From positions 1-64,000 of the forward strand of contig JAIQFO010000020.1 of the NCBI GenBank assembly GCA_020073215.1: a stretch of DNA of 64,000 bases, in the 5' to 3' direction. Positions 34,890 through 43,373 of this stretch are shown one piece after another. The notes beneath the pieces were generated by a model, which ran no database searches, was not told where the DNA came from, and saw nothing but the letters and a program-made list of their open reading frames with translations. Numbering within the stretch: position 1 is the stretch's first letter; every line of letters starts with the position of its first letter. The translations under genes and the position numbers were made by a program. This stretch comes from Terriglobia bacterium (GTDB lineage: Bacteria; Acidobacteriota; Terriglobia; Terriglobales; Acidobacteriaceae).

Positions 34890-36425
34890 ATGGCAGCTGC
34901 GAAAAACGTATACCAACTCCCGGAATCTCACAATTCAGTTCCGCGTCATGGCGTCCTTACCCTCTTCGGCTATGGCATTCAGGTATTCATCGACCGTGGA
35001 CACCTGTCAATTGAAGATGGAATTGGCACCGAGCGCTACCGTTACCGCCTGCCTCGCATCGGCCATGGTTTACGAAGATTGGTCGTCATTGGCTCGGACG
35101 GCATGGTGTCGCTCGCCGCCCTTCGATGGCTGGCCGATCAGGACGTTGCATTCGTCATGCTGGACCGTGACGGGTCCGTTCTCGTGACAACGGGTCCAGT
35201 TCGCGCATCGGATGCAAGGCTTAGGCGTGCTCAAGCTCTAGCGAGCCAGTCCGGGACCGCTATACGAGTTGCTCGTGAGCTGATCGACAAGAAACTTGCT
35301 GGACAAGAGCAGGTTGCACGCCACAAGTTGCTTGCTCCCGAGAACGCCGCTGCCATTCATCGCTACCGGTCTGAGCTGGCGGAAGCCGAAACGCCTGAGC
35401 GTGTGCGGCTGATCGAATCCCAGGCAGCTAGCGCGTACTGGGCAGCCTGGCGCACTCTGACCATAACCTTCCCCCGAAAAGACGAAGCACGGGTGCCAGA
35501 TCACTGGCGTGTATTCGGAGCACGGATTTCACCTCTCACGGGATCACCGCGATTGGCGGCGAACCCAGCCAACGCAATCCTGAACTACCTCTATGCGGTC
35601 CTCGAATCGGAGTCGCGGCTCGCTGCTGCCTCTCTCGGTTTGGACCCCGGTATTGGTGTGCTCCACGTTGACGCACCCTATCGGGACAGCCTCGCTTGCG
35701 ATCTCATGGAGCCGGTACGAGCACAAATCGACGCCTTTTTGCTTGATTGGGTATCCCGCGAACCGCTCAAGAGGGAATGGTTTTTCGAGCAGCGTGATGG
35801 CAACTGTCGCTTGAGGGGGTCGTTCGCTGCTCAGCTCTCCGAGACCGCCCCGACCTGGGGCCGTGCCGTCGCACCGTTTGCGGAGTGGGTTGCGCAAAGT
35901 CTGAGGACACCTGGACGCAAGCCCGCGAGTAAAGATCAGACCGTACCGACACGTCTGACTCAACGTCGGAGAGGTGAGGGTAGAGGCAACGAGTTCGTTC
36001 CAAGTTCGCCAATCGCACAACGCCCTCCAAAGATCTGTGCCGTTTGCGGTGTGTCCCTGAAAAGAGGCAGGTATTGCGGTACCTGTGCAAGTGAGGTGTC
36101 TCGGGAGAAGCTCATTGCGTTCGGGCCAGTGGCACGAGTTACAGCACAGTCTGAGGAAGCCCAAAAGGCCCGCACGGAAACACAAAAGATACATGCCGCA
36201 GAGATTCGGCTTTGGATCGATTCCGGAAGTCGAACCCAAGTGGATGAAACTACATATCTAACGAAGGTTCAGCCCAAGCTCGCTTCTGTGACCGTTTCCG
36301 CAATTTCATTGGCTCTTCGAATATCGGAGCCCTACGCTCGGGACATCCGCGCGGGTCGACGCCGCCCGCACCTGAGGCATTGGCAGGCGCTGGCGAAGCT
36401 GATCAGGATCGATGCAAGTGATTAA
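34890..36425 (+). CDS. cas1: Casposase: solo Cas1 with zinc finger and C-terminal HTH
   Basis: Predicted 511-aa Cas1-family integrase. The family core is clear: LIESQAASAYWAAW carries the catalytic Glu (~E176), NPANAILNYLYAVLESE is the conserved Cas1 helix, and GVLHVDAPYRDSLACDLMEP carries the catalytic His (~H259) and Glu (~E274). All three active-site residues are present. A C-x2-C...C-x2-C zinc finger follows (CAVCG..YCGTC, ~383-399), and then an XRE-like HTH at the end (ISEPYARDIRAGRRRPHLRH). CRISPR Cas1 proteins are shorter and lack these additions, while casposases carry a C-terminal HTH. GGAGGA at 34875-34880 selects the ATG at 34890 over the GTG at 34881. No cas2 or array is nearby. 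Confidence 0.9.
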   Translation: MAAAKNVYQLPESHNSVPRHGVLTLFGYGIQVFIDRGHLSIEDGIGTERYRYRLPRIGHGLRRLVVIGSDGMVSLAALRWLADQDVAFVMLDRDGSVLVTTGPVRASDARLRRAQALASQSGTAIRVARELIDKKLAGQEQVARHKLLAPENAAAIHRYRSELAEAETPERVRLIESQAASAYWAAWRTLTITFPRKDEARVPDHWRVFGARISPLTGSPRLAANPANAILNYLYAVLESESRLAAASLGLDPGIGVLHVDAPYRDSLACDLMEPVRAQIDAFLLDWVSREPLKREWFFEQRDGNCRLRGSFAAQLSETAPTWGRAVAPFAEWVAQSLRTPGRKPASKDQTVPTRLTQRRRGEGRGNEFVPSSPIAQRPPKICAVCGVSLKRGRYCGTCASEVSREKLIAFGPVARVTAQSEEAQKARTETQKIHAAEIRLWIDSGSRTQVDETTYLTKVQPKLASVTVSAISLALRISEPYARDIRAGRRRPHLRHWQALAKLIRIDASD

Positions 36426-36432
36426 ACGTGGC

Positions 36433-39400
36433 TTACCGCACTGCTTGGTCTAATTTGAACGTCAGACGAAGCGCATCAGGCCACCCCGCGCGAACGAAAA
36501 GATCCAAAATCTCTCCGAGCGCACTTGCGACTGATGGGTCCTTCAATGAATTCTTATAGTCGGCCAGACTATGCTCAACAAGCTTCACGACTTCACTTAT
36601 TGCCATGGCATCGAACTGGTAGTTCAGAGCTGAGGCTGCTTTACATGTTTGAGCCGCAAACTTGATGACCTCTCCCGGCTCGTACTGAAGGACTCCGTTG
36701 AGAGTCTCTAGTAGGTAGTGAGCAGTACGAGGAAGGAGATAATGCCGAGCAATTCCTCCACTACCTGTCGCGAGTGCAGCAATCAATGGTCTGAGCTCAA
36801 AGTAGAGCTGTCTTCGAGTTTCTTCCACTAACGTTCGTTCCGGGGTTCGCAATTCAGCTTTGAGATCAAGTGAAAAGTAGATTCGCGTAGCAACTTCATC
36901 AACATGACTCATCAGCGCTTTGATTGACTTTGCCTTGTCTTCCGAGTCGGCTAGATCGTTTGCCTTTCGCAAATGTTCATAGCATGACGACAACACGCGG
37001 CTGAACAAATCGCGTGCTCTACTCCTCACGGCTTCGTCAGCATTGTTGGGAATCAGGTAATGAGACGCTGTGAAAATCTCGTTTGCAATTTCGCTTGCGT
37101 AGCGAACAGGCTCTGCTTCAAATCGAGCCAACTGCTCTCCTGCACCTAAGTGGTTTCGGACTGCATACAGCCCCGTGAGAATCTGCACCAGTGCCCGCGT
37201 AACTTCGGTTCGGTCCGTTGCTGGAAGGCCACGTTTGACTGCCCTCACCAGCAACTCGACAACGTGCTCCGGGTCTGGACCGGCAACTCGCCCTAGAGTA
37301 CCAACCAATCCGAGCATCACACCAGGAGTTGTCTCGGTATCAATCATTTCAGTTGCAAGATCCCAAAACCTCTGCTCAGCGTGATGTTTATAGAAACCAG
37401 GAAGCCCAACAGCGATTTGATATCTGACTGCGGGAACAGGATCTTGGCTCAGCTTCGTAATAGCGCTCACGATCTCATCATCAGGGCCGTAGTTCCAGAG
37501 AAAATGAGATACACCTTGTGCGGCTTCGATTCGAGGAACAGGGCTGCCCCACGACGGCATATCAAAGGACGTATGGTATGCCGGGTCGAATTTGGGAGAC
37601 GGATCGGCTGCGCCCTCAAGAAGTAACAATTTGCACAATTGAGTCAGGGGATGTTGGCTGCTTAGCTCCGAATTCTTTACAGCAGATTCCGCAGCCGCAT
37701 ATAACACTCCTCTCGCATGTTCAGAGATGTGGGGATCAACGTCGTCCTTGCCCTTTTGCAGCAGCTCGTGCAACCGCGTCAAGAGCGGCTCGACACCGAG
37801 GCAGTCTTCTACAGACGGCACCGCATTAAGAAACTTATGCTCAAACTCAGTAAGGGGCTTGATAGCCTCCAGAATCTCGACGTTCTCTTTTTTCGTGGTG
37901 TCTGAGCCTCGGTCTCTTAGCCAGTCTTCCGTCGAGTAACTCATTGCGCCGCCGCTCATTCTGACGTACGGCTCATTCGCAAATTGCGGCTTTTCTTTTG
38001 ACAGCTGTTCAACTCGTTCTCGCAATACAGACGACAACAGCTGATCTGGGCCGATGCAGAGAAGGAGTCGATTCTGGATCGACTCAGCTTTCTCATAGCG
38101 CTTGATGTAGCGGCTTCGCGGTATGCACTCTATTGCGTTTTCGATCTTCTCCTTCTGCCCCTTGTTGGGTAACGATTCGGCGTATGCAGCTTTCAAGACG
38201 TTGCCAGCGACAACGGCTATCTCTGGAGCAGCGAGAAAACGCGGAATGGTCAAAAGGGCGCTGACATGTGGGAAAAAGCTTTTGATGCTGCGAGAAGCAG
38301 CCTCAAGCAGTCGCTTCCAGCAGACTGCAACGCGGGCATATTGAGCGATCACTTTCACGATTTCGCGTTGTGCGGATGGGGTCATCTCGCCCGCTTGTTG
38401 CAGGACCGCGTTTAGCAATTGAAGGCTCAAATATTCCTGTGCGCCATGATCCCAAATCTCGCTGAAATCTGACACATAGGTCGATGAAACATTCACAAAC
38501 CGAAAGGTAAATTTCTTCGGAACTTTCGACGGTTCGTTCTCTGAGATCTCTCGTCTGGACACCTCGGCGTTAGTGGCCTTAACGGCAGCGAGGGTGGCGT
38601 GAAGGGGCGAATGTTCAAGAAAATAGGGAAACGCTTGCTGCAAACCATACAGAGCGGTTTCAAAATCCTGTTTTCGAGTGCTCGTCATAGTGAAAACAGG
38701 GCTTCCCCCCATGACGGTGGTTTCGTCGGATTGTTCAAAATAGGAAAACATTTGTTCATACACACGGACGGCTAATTCGCTGTCGTTTGCAATGATGTGT
38801 CGGATCTCATGTGCGAGCCAAAAGGCGTCATGGGAAGAGGAAGACTGTGAGCCAAGTCGATTCAAAACCGATTCAACAATCTGATGTGACGCAGCACGAT
38901 CGGTCGCATACAACTGCATCACGATCGGCATGACGCGACCAGCCGCAATGCCGGTCAGTTGGGTTCCCTGATACTTTGGCAGCGCATCGGCTGTGTTCCA
39001 CATCCAAGCAAGAAGACTCCTAGATATCGAACCGATCTGAAGGTTCTCGACGTTGCGTCTTTTTTGATTGATGATTCCCACGACGGAAACAAACTCGTTG
39101 ATGAATTCCAGTTCTATCTCGGAACTCAGCTTTTCCAAGAAGTCGAGCCAGAGTGAGCGCTGCCGCGTTTCCAGGGTGCCGAGGGCCTGTACTGCTCGCA
39201 GAATCATGGGAACGGCCAACTTTCGCGTGTCTTCGTCTACCAAGATAGGTTCGACATCCGACAGAGAGCGGGACGCTTCTGTGACAACAATTGCAGGTAT
39301 GACCTTTGCTCTCTCCGGGAGTTCAGCCGCCCTGAGAAATCGAAATGCGAGATTCCAAAACACGTTTCGGTCATTCCACCAAAGATGATGAAAGAAGTGG

Positions 39401-40389
39401 AGAACGGACGGTCGAAAGAAAATGATCCTACTCGAATCAGAGTTAAGAAAACTAAAGATCTCTTCCTCATCCAAAAGCAGGCGGGCGACTGCATAGTCAA
39501 ACAGGATGTTGTGTGAGAATGAGATTCGATCCGTCACGCTCTCCCTCAGCACCTCCGCACTTCGCAAGGCCCTGAGAGCGTTGGCATATCCTACGGAGTA
39601 TGCTACCTCTTCTCTAACGGACAGCGCTTTTCTATCAACCATCCCTCGGACAATCTGCCGAAGTAGCCCTTTGCGATCAGTGGCGTCGGAAGCGCTCTCC
39701 ACTCGCATGAACCAGTACCGTTGCAGAAGTTGTACTTGAGAGTGAATGGTCGAAAATTCATCGATTCCTGTACCAGCTTCGAGAATGTCCACTGCTAAAC
39801 GTAAGTTGAAAGGAGTTCTTAGCAGCTCTCGAATCTCCGTCGGGGCTGTGCTACTGAGCACGGATTGTAGTGACGGCACTTGCTGCGCTGCTACGTTCAG
39901 ATCATCATCAGAAAATGGCGGGGTCGTAACGCTCTCAAAGCGGCGGGCATTCCGAAAATCGAAAAAAAGACGTTGCAGCTCGGATGATTGCTGCAAATCG
40001 AAGGTTCTAACCGTCGCCAGGATAGTACACGTTGGCAACTGGGCATTTACACTTTCCATTAGATCGCGGAATGCTTTTTGCGAAGCGTCCCCACGTAGCG
40101 CATCTAGCCCGTCGATGACCAAGAGTGACTCGGGCCCGAAAGATGCCAGTACAGAAAGCAAATCAGTCTTAAACCCGATGGACTCATTTAGTTCGGCGAC
40201 CGAGCTGACGTCGAAGTCCTCGGCTGCTAGAGAGAGGACTTTTCGGTTCTCCAGTTTGCATTTCCTGATGATCTGGCCGATGGTCCAGGTTTTGCCAACT
40301 CCCGGCGACCCCGTAAGGACAACCGATTTGGACTTGGTGAGATCCCAGACGCGAGAAACGAAATCAGGGCGTTGTACGTTAAACACCAT
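36433..40389 (-). CDS. Large STAND/NACHT-like P-loop NTPase with helical-repeat C-terminus
   Basis: A 1318-aa protein. Walker A is GSPGVGKT at 27-34 and Walker B is LLVIDGLDAL at 89-98, the DGLD form typical of NACHT/STAND NTPases, followed by a sensor-like ILATVRTF. A winged-helix-like region contains ISFSHNILFDYAVARLLL (~310). The remaining ~900 residues are helical and look like HEAT/TPR-type repeats, the usual ligand-recognition part of STAND sensors. Its ATG overlaps the stop of the SIR2 gene by 11 bp, so the two are co-expressed. Antiviral Avs proteins combine such NTPases with effector domains. This one would use SIR2 as a separate effector. No nuclease or protease domain is visible in the chain itself. 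Confidence 0.8.
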   Translation of the reverse strand: MVFNVQRPDFVSRVWDLTKSKSVVLTGSPGVGKTWTIGQIIRKCKLENRKVLSLAAEDFDVSSVAELNESIGFKTDLLSVLASFGPESLLVIDGLDALRGDASQKAFRDLMESVNAQLPTCTILATVRTFDLQQSSELQRLFFDFRNARRFESVTTPPFSDDDLNVAAQQVPSLQSVLSSTAPTEIRELLRTPFNLRLAVDILEAGTGIDEFSTIHSQVQLLQRYWFMRVESASDATDRKGLLRQIVRGMVDRKALSVREEVAYSVGYANALRALRSAEVLRESVTDRISFSHNILFDYAVARLLLDEEEIFSFLNSDSSRIIFFRPSVLHFFHHLWWNDRNVFWNLAFRFLRAAELPERAKVIPAIVVTEASRSLSDVEPILVDEDTRKLAVPMILRAVQALGTLETRQRSLWLDFLEKLSSEIELEFINEFVSVVGIINQKRRNVENLQIGSISRSLLAWMWNTADALPKYQGTQLTGIAAGRVMPIVMQLYATDRAASHQIVESVLNRLGSQSSSSHDAFWLAHEIRHIIANDSELAVRVYEQMFSYFEQSDETTVMGGSPVFTMTSTRKQDFETALYGLQQAFPYFLEHSPLHATLAAVKATNAEVSRREISENEPSKVPKKFTFRFVNVSSTYVSDFSEIWDHGAQEYLSLQLLNAVLQQAGEMTPSAQREIVKVIAQYARVAVCWKRLLEAASRSIKSFFPHVSALLTIPRFLAAPEIAVVAGNVLKAAYAESLPNKGQKEKIENAIECIPRSRYIKRYEKAESIQNRLLLCIGPDQLLSSVLRERVEQLSKEKPQFANEPYVRMSGGAMSYSTEDWLRDRGSDTTKKENVEILEAIKPLTEFEHKFLNAVPSVEDCLGVEPLLTRLHELLQKGKDDVDPHISEHARGVLYAAAESAVKNSELSSQHPLTQLCKLLLLEGAADPSPKFDPAYHTSFDMPSWGSPVPRIEAAQGVSHFLWNYGPDDEIVSAITKLSQDPVPAVRYQIAVGLPGFYKHHAEQRFWDLATEMIDTETTPGVMLGLVGTLGRVAGPDPEHVVELLVRAVKRGLPATDRTEVTRALVQILTGLYAVRNHLGAGEQLARFEAEPVRYASEIANEIFTASHYLIPNNADEAVRSRARDLFSRVLSSCYEHLRKANDLADSEDKAKSIKALMSHVDEVATRIYFSLDLKAELRTPERTLVEETRRQLYFELRPLIAALATGSGGIARHYLLPRTAHYLLETLNGVLQYEPGEVIKFAAQTCKAASALNYQFDAMAISEVVKLVEHSLADYKNSLKDPSVASALGEILDLFVRAGWPDALRLTFKLDQAVR

Positions 40390-41494
40390 TGCCTCCAGGA
40401 TCGATTCTGCGGAGCAGTCGCTGGTTCAGTTCTTCCGCGCGTCGCTCATCGTCCGGGCCCACGGGAACTGCAGGAGCGGGAGCAACCGGAAACCCAAGTG
40501 CTGGCGCTGGTTCAGGCATACCCAAAGCAACCGATATCGCATTGATGATACCGACAAACTCGTCGTGATTAGGTTGGCCGTCCGCATTGATGACAACGTT
40601 GTAGAAGATCGGATCGACGAGATATCGGTCGTTTAGCAAAGTGCGCATTTGACCGTCGTTTTCTTCGGGCCGAAGTCCAACCAAAGCGAAATGATGCAGG
40701 CCAATTCCGTTCAGATCCCTAGCACAATCACGCAAGATGTTGGTGAAATCTGTGTCTGTAAAGCCGAACCCGAGGAACAAAAGATGCTTAGTTGCTGCCA
40801 CGGTCCAGACGAAGTTCTTGAAAAGCGCATTGTTCCGGTAGAGTTCCGTATAACCGGTTTCGGTTAGGGCAATCCTTTCGATCGGATCATCGTATTTCCC
40901 GTGAAGGTGTACCGCATGTTTTGGATAGGCCGGGTCATCCAAATCGCGGAGAAATCGCGCCATTGCCCGTCGATCACAGGAGGAAATGGTTCGGCAATCT
41001 GCCCCGCGTAGCGCGTGTGCATTTTCGTAGGAGTGCTCGAAATTGAGCGTCAGCGCGTGACGGAGAGGTAGAGCGGATATCCGTAAAAGAACGTCATGTA
41101 CTGGTCCATCCTGGGGGCCGAACTCTGTGCGAATGAAATTCGTAAACGCTGGTTCACCAAGGTCGTTCCCGAGTCTTCTTGCACACAGCAGCAGGTCCGC
41201 TCCATGATTCTGGATTACGAGCTGTGTGTCTACTTCACCGTGTCTTCTCAACTCGACTTCTGCCGCGAGTCGATCTATTACCCCCTTCCAGGATCGATAC
41301 CCAGCCCAAACCGACACCCCTGCACCAATGCATCCGATCAGGCGGCCCGTTTGGAGTTGCGCAATCAGACGTCCGCGTGCGCTGTTGTTCTCGTCGATGT
41401 TGTTGATTGCCAATCGTTGATCTCGATTCGAATCGAGCGTAGCGCTGCCTTCACTCAGTGTAAAGGACTCAAAACCCGCAGCCAACGCTCGCAC
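40379..41494 (-). CDS. SIR2-family protein (probable NADase effector)
   Basis: Predicted 371 aa with a SIR2_2-type Rossmann domain: IGCIGAGVSVWAGYRSWKGV (GAGxS NAD loop, ~56-70), LTLNFEHSYENAHA (the usual TxNxD reads TLNFE), AVHLHGKYDDP (catalytic-type His) and LLFLGFGFTDTDF. In phage-defence systems this domain depletes NAD. The frame stays open to 42076, but that part is antisense to the GAF gene and crosses the terminal repeat, so the true start must lie left of 41566. The GTG at 41494 is a guess, and a TTG at 41413 is an alternative. It overlaps the STAND-like NTPase gene. Together they look like a split version of the SIR2-STAND protein Avs5. Confidence 0.8.
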   Translation of the reverse strand: MRALAAGFESFTLSEGSATLDSNRDQRLAINNIDENNSARGRLIAQLQTGRLIGCIGAGVSVWAGYRSWKGVIDRLAAEVELRRHGEVDTQLVIQNHGADLLLCARRLGNDLGEPAFTNFIRTEFGPQDGPVHDVLLRISALPLRHALTLNFEHSYENAHALRGADCRTISSCDRRAMARFLRDLDDPAYPKHAVHLHGKYDDPIERIALTETGYTELYRNNALFKNFVWTVAATKHLLFLGFGFTDTDFTNILRDCARDLNGIGLHHFALVGLRPEENDGQMRTLLNDRYLVDPIFYNVVINADGQPNHDEFVGIINAISVALGMPEPAPALGFPVAPAPAVPVGPDDERRAEELNQRLLRRIDPGGNGV

Positions 41495-41565
41495 GCCCTG
41501 ATACCATCGCGCGGGCCGGGCGCGCCCCGGCCCCACGGTCCCGTCCTGGATCCAAATCGTGCGGA

Positions 41566-41601
41566 GGGGGGTCGACAATTTTTCCCGAAGTGTACTACCC
41601 C
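41566..41601 (-). repeat. Right terminal inverted repeat of casposon (36 bp)
   Basis: This is the exact reverse complement of 28211-28246. It reads GGGGGGTCGACAATTTTTCC and ends GTGTACTACCCC on the plus strand. The outer edge abuts the right 14-bp target duplication. Confidence 0.92.
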
Positions 41602-41615
41602 CTCCAGCCCTTGAC
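41602..41615 (+). repeat. Right 14-bp target-site duplication (CTCCAGCCCTTGAC)
   Basis: Identical in sequence and orientation to 28197-28210. It lies 42 bp upstream of the GAF gene start, so the insertion replaced that gene's upstream region. Confidence 0.9.
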
Positions 41616-41657
41616 AGCCAGAGTCTCCAAGGCGAGACTCGGTTCAGCCCTGTCGCT

Positions 41658-42812
41658 ATGCACGGATCCACCCAACCCGAAGAGGCATTCCCCGCGGCGA
41701 ATACCGCGGACACGGTTAGCGGAACAGGCCGATCTTCCTCCGTTTCAGTCGACCCAGTGGGCACCGCCGGCGGCAGGCCCAATGGAGGGCGCGGGCTTGA
41801 AGAAACAGAATTGGACTCCGCACTGCAGTTGCTCGTGGAGCGGGCACAGTACATTACCGGCGCGACTGGCACTGCCCTTGCTCTCCCCCAGGGTGAGGAA
41901 ATGGTCTGCCGCGCCAGCGCTGGTTCTTCCGCGCCGGCAGTCGGGGCGCGCCTGCAGGTTCGGTCCGGATTGACCGGCGAAAGCATAGCCCGCCGGCAGT
42001 TGCTGCGCTGTGACAACGCCGAAGCCGATCCGCGCGTGAACCTCGAAACTTGCCGGGCCCTGGGCATTGCATCCATCGTCGTTTTGCCGTTGCTGCGGCG
42101 TAACGGCGAGGTGCGCGGCTTGTTCGAGCTGTTTTCCGACCACCCCTACGCTTTCGAAGAGCGCGATCTGATCGCGCTCGAACGCATGGCCGACCTCACT
42201 GCGACAGCCCTCGATCTGGCCGAGCAGCGCCAGAACATCGTGCCCGCGCCAGCGCAACGGCGCGAACCGGAAAAGCCCGTCGAATCTCCTACGGCAACGG
42301 CAACGGCAACGACAATGATCGCGCCGCCAGCTTCCGCGGTTCCCGTTAGCATTCCACCTCAAGATCCCCTGCCGGTTCCCCTTAACGTTTCTCCTGACTC
42401 AGAGCTCGCCAAACCAGAGCTCGCCGAGGCCCCGGTCGTTCCCGCCGAGCTGCCCCCGAGTCCGTCGTCGCCTGCGTTAGCTCCAGCTTCCGTCCCGGAG
42501 GCGATGCTCCGGGTGGAAAAATGCGCTTCCTGCGGATTCCCCGTTTCCGAGGGGAGAACGCTCTGCCTCGATTGCGAGCAGAAGGATGTCGCCAAGAAGG
42601 CGCGGGAGAAGGAGCTAGGCGGGATGGCGCAACGCGAACCCGGGCAGGACCCAGCGTCGGACTCAGGGGTTCCGATGGCGGAGGAATTCGTGCCAGCCTT
42701 CCTGGCCAACGCGGTGCCGGTGAAGGAATCTTGGCTCGCGAACCACGTCAATCTGTTGGCGATCCTCGTAGTGATCCTGGGCATCCTGGTTGCCCTCGTG
42801 GTGTTTCGATAA
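41658..42812 (+). CDS. GAF-domain protein with zinc-ribbon-like motif and C-terminal membrane anchor
   Basis: Predicted 384 aa. A GAF domain spans ~50-200 (LDSALQLLVERAQYITGATG, GSSAPAVGARLQVRSGLTGE, IVVLPLLRRNGEVRGLFELF, EERDLIALERMADLTATALD). A Pro/Ala-rich linker follows, then a short zinc-ribbon-like segment CASCGFPVSEGRTLCLDCEQ, and a single terminal helix (HVNLLAILVVILGILVALVV) that should anchor it in the membrane with a cytoplasmic GAF. The open frame begins at 41559 inside the casposon end, so that start is rejected in favour of the ATG at 41658. The ligand is unknown. Insertion of the element upstream may have changed its expression. Confidence 0.78.
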   Translation: MHGSTQPEEAFPAANTADTVSGTGRSSSVSVDPVGTAGGRPNGGRGLEETELDSALQLLVERAQYITGATGTALALPQGEEMVCRASAGSSAPAVGARLQVRSGLTGESIARRQLLRCDNAEADPRVNLETCRALGIASIVVLPLLRRNGEVRGLFELFSDHPYAFEERDLIALERMADLTATALDLAEQRQNIVPAPAQRREPEKPVESPTATATATTMIAPPASAVPVSIPPQDPLPVPLNVSPDSELAKPELAEAPVVPAELPPSPSSPALAPASVPEAMLRVEKCASCGFPVSEGRTLCLDCEQKDVAKKAREKELGGMAQREPGQDPASDSGVPMAEEFVPAFLANAVPVKESWLANHVNLLAILVVILGILVALVVFR

Positions 42813-42843
42813 CCACCTTTGTACCCGGGGGGGCCTGTTTCCC

Positions 42844-42873
42844 TTGACAGAGGGCCCGTGGAACCCATACTCT
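42844..42873 (+). promoter_or_regulatory. Sigma70-type promoter TTGACA-N18-TACTCT
   Basis: A consensus -35 (42844-42849) and a -10 TACTCT (42868-42873) lie 37 nt before the ATG of the small coiled-coil gene at 42911. ACAGGTGCCCAGG provides a weak ribosome site. Confidence 0.6.
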
Positions 42874-42910
42874 GCGCTTAATCGCTGTTCCAACACACAG
42901 GTGCCCAGGC

Positions 42911-43168
42911 ATGAAAAATGTGTATGAAGTTTTACGGCAAAAAGAACTTGAACTGACCCGGCTGGAAAAGGAAGTTGAGGCCTTGCGGGTCGCCGCCCCG
43001 TTGCTTTCGGACGAAAAAGAGCAGTTGGCCGAAGTGCCCAAGCCGAGCTTGTCGGCCACCGCGCCACCACAACAACCGGTTCGGATTCCTCCGGTGGTTG
43101 CCGCCCAGGCCACAAACGCCCCGTCACGCGTTGCGGGTTGGGAAGAAGCGGCCAAGCGCTGGCCGTAG
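42911..43168 (+). CDS. Small coiled-coil protein typical of acidobacteria
   Basis: An 85-aa protein. The N-terminal 35 residues form a short charged coiled coil (MKNVYEVLRQKELELTRLEK, EVEALRVAAPLL), and the rest is Pro/Ala-rich and probably disordered, ending AGWEEAAKRWP. Proteins with this N-terminus recur in acidobacterial genomes without known function. It has its own good promoter (42844-42873) and a strong downstream terminator, so it is monocistronic and probably well expressed. Confidence 0.75.
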   Translation: MKNVYEVLRQKELELTRLEKEVEALRVAAPLLSDEKEQLAEVPKPSLSATAPPQQPVRIPPVVAAQATNAPSRVAGWEEAAKRWP

Positions 43169-43222
43169 CCGATCGCTGGTCGCGGTAGAGAGACGGGGCT
43201 TGCCCTGTCTACCCGTCATTGC

Positions 43223-43264
43223 AATAGCCCGGGATTGAAGATCGCTCTTCGACCCCGGGCTATT
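43223..43264. terminator. Bidirectional intrinsic terminator
   Basis: AATAGCCCGGG (43223-43233) pairs with CCCGGGCTATT (43254-43264), with an inner GAAG/CTTC stem and a following ATTTT. It lies between the small coiled-coil gene and the convergent sucA gene and can serve the former directly. Confidence 0.75.
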
Positions 43265-43373
43265 ATTTTGCTCTCTAGCAGGGCAGGCGTTTCGAGTGTT
43301 CATGAAAGCTGGGTCGTCCCGCCGATTGGCGGCGAGGAATAGTCAGTGGCAAATGAGTCCGTACGCACGCACT

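Larger units (their letters stand above)
28211..41601. mobile_element. Casposon (Cas1-encoding transposon), 13,391 bp
   Basis: The element is bounded by perfect 36-bp terminal inverted repeats and 14-bp target duplications. Casposon hallmark genes inside it are a solo cas1 (34890-36425), a family-B DNA polymerase (30822-32979, broken), an HNH protein (33054-33461) and two small accessory genes around a divergent AT-rich control region. Cargo is a SIR2 protein with a STAND-like NTPase (36433-41494) and a winged-helix membrane protein (28389-30638). There is no cas2, no cas4, no CRISPR array, and no other transposase. By eye it is clearly less GC-rich than both flanks. Joining the flanks at one copy of the 14-mer gives a plausible phoU-GAF intergenic empty site. 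Casposons are described mostly from archaea and a few bacteria. This identification rests on families and termini recognised by eye. Confidence 0.88.

Noticed and set aside
34890-36425. cas1 as part of a CRISPR-Cas system
   Set aside because: No cas2, no cas4, no interference genes and no repeat-spacer array were seen within the window. The gene lies between transposon ends with polB and HNH.
28211-41601. Composite IS or integrase-type genomic island
   Set aside because: No DDE transposase, serine or tyrosine recombinase was seen inside. Cas1 is the only recombinase candidate, and the 14-bp duplication fits casposons.
41559-41657. Extended N-terminus of the GAF protein
   Set aside because: These codons lie in the casposon terminal repeat and target duplication. 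The ATG at 41658 is the first start in host sequence.
41495-42076. Extended N-terminus of the SIR2 protein
   Set aside because: It is antisense to the GAF gene and crosses the terminal inverted repeat. The translation is low-complexity and Pro/Arg/Ser-rich.
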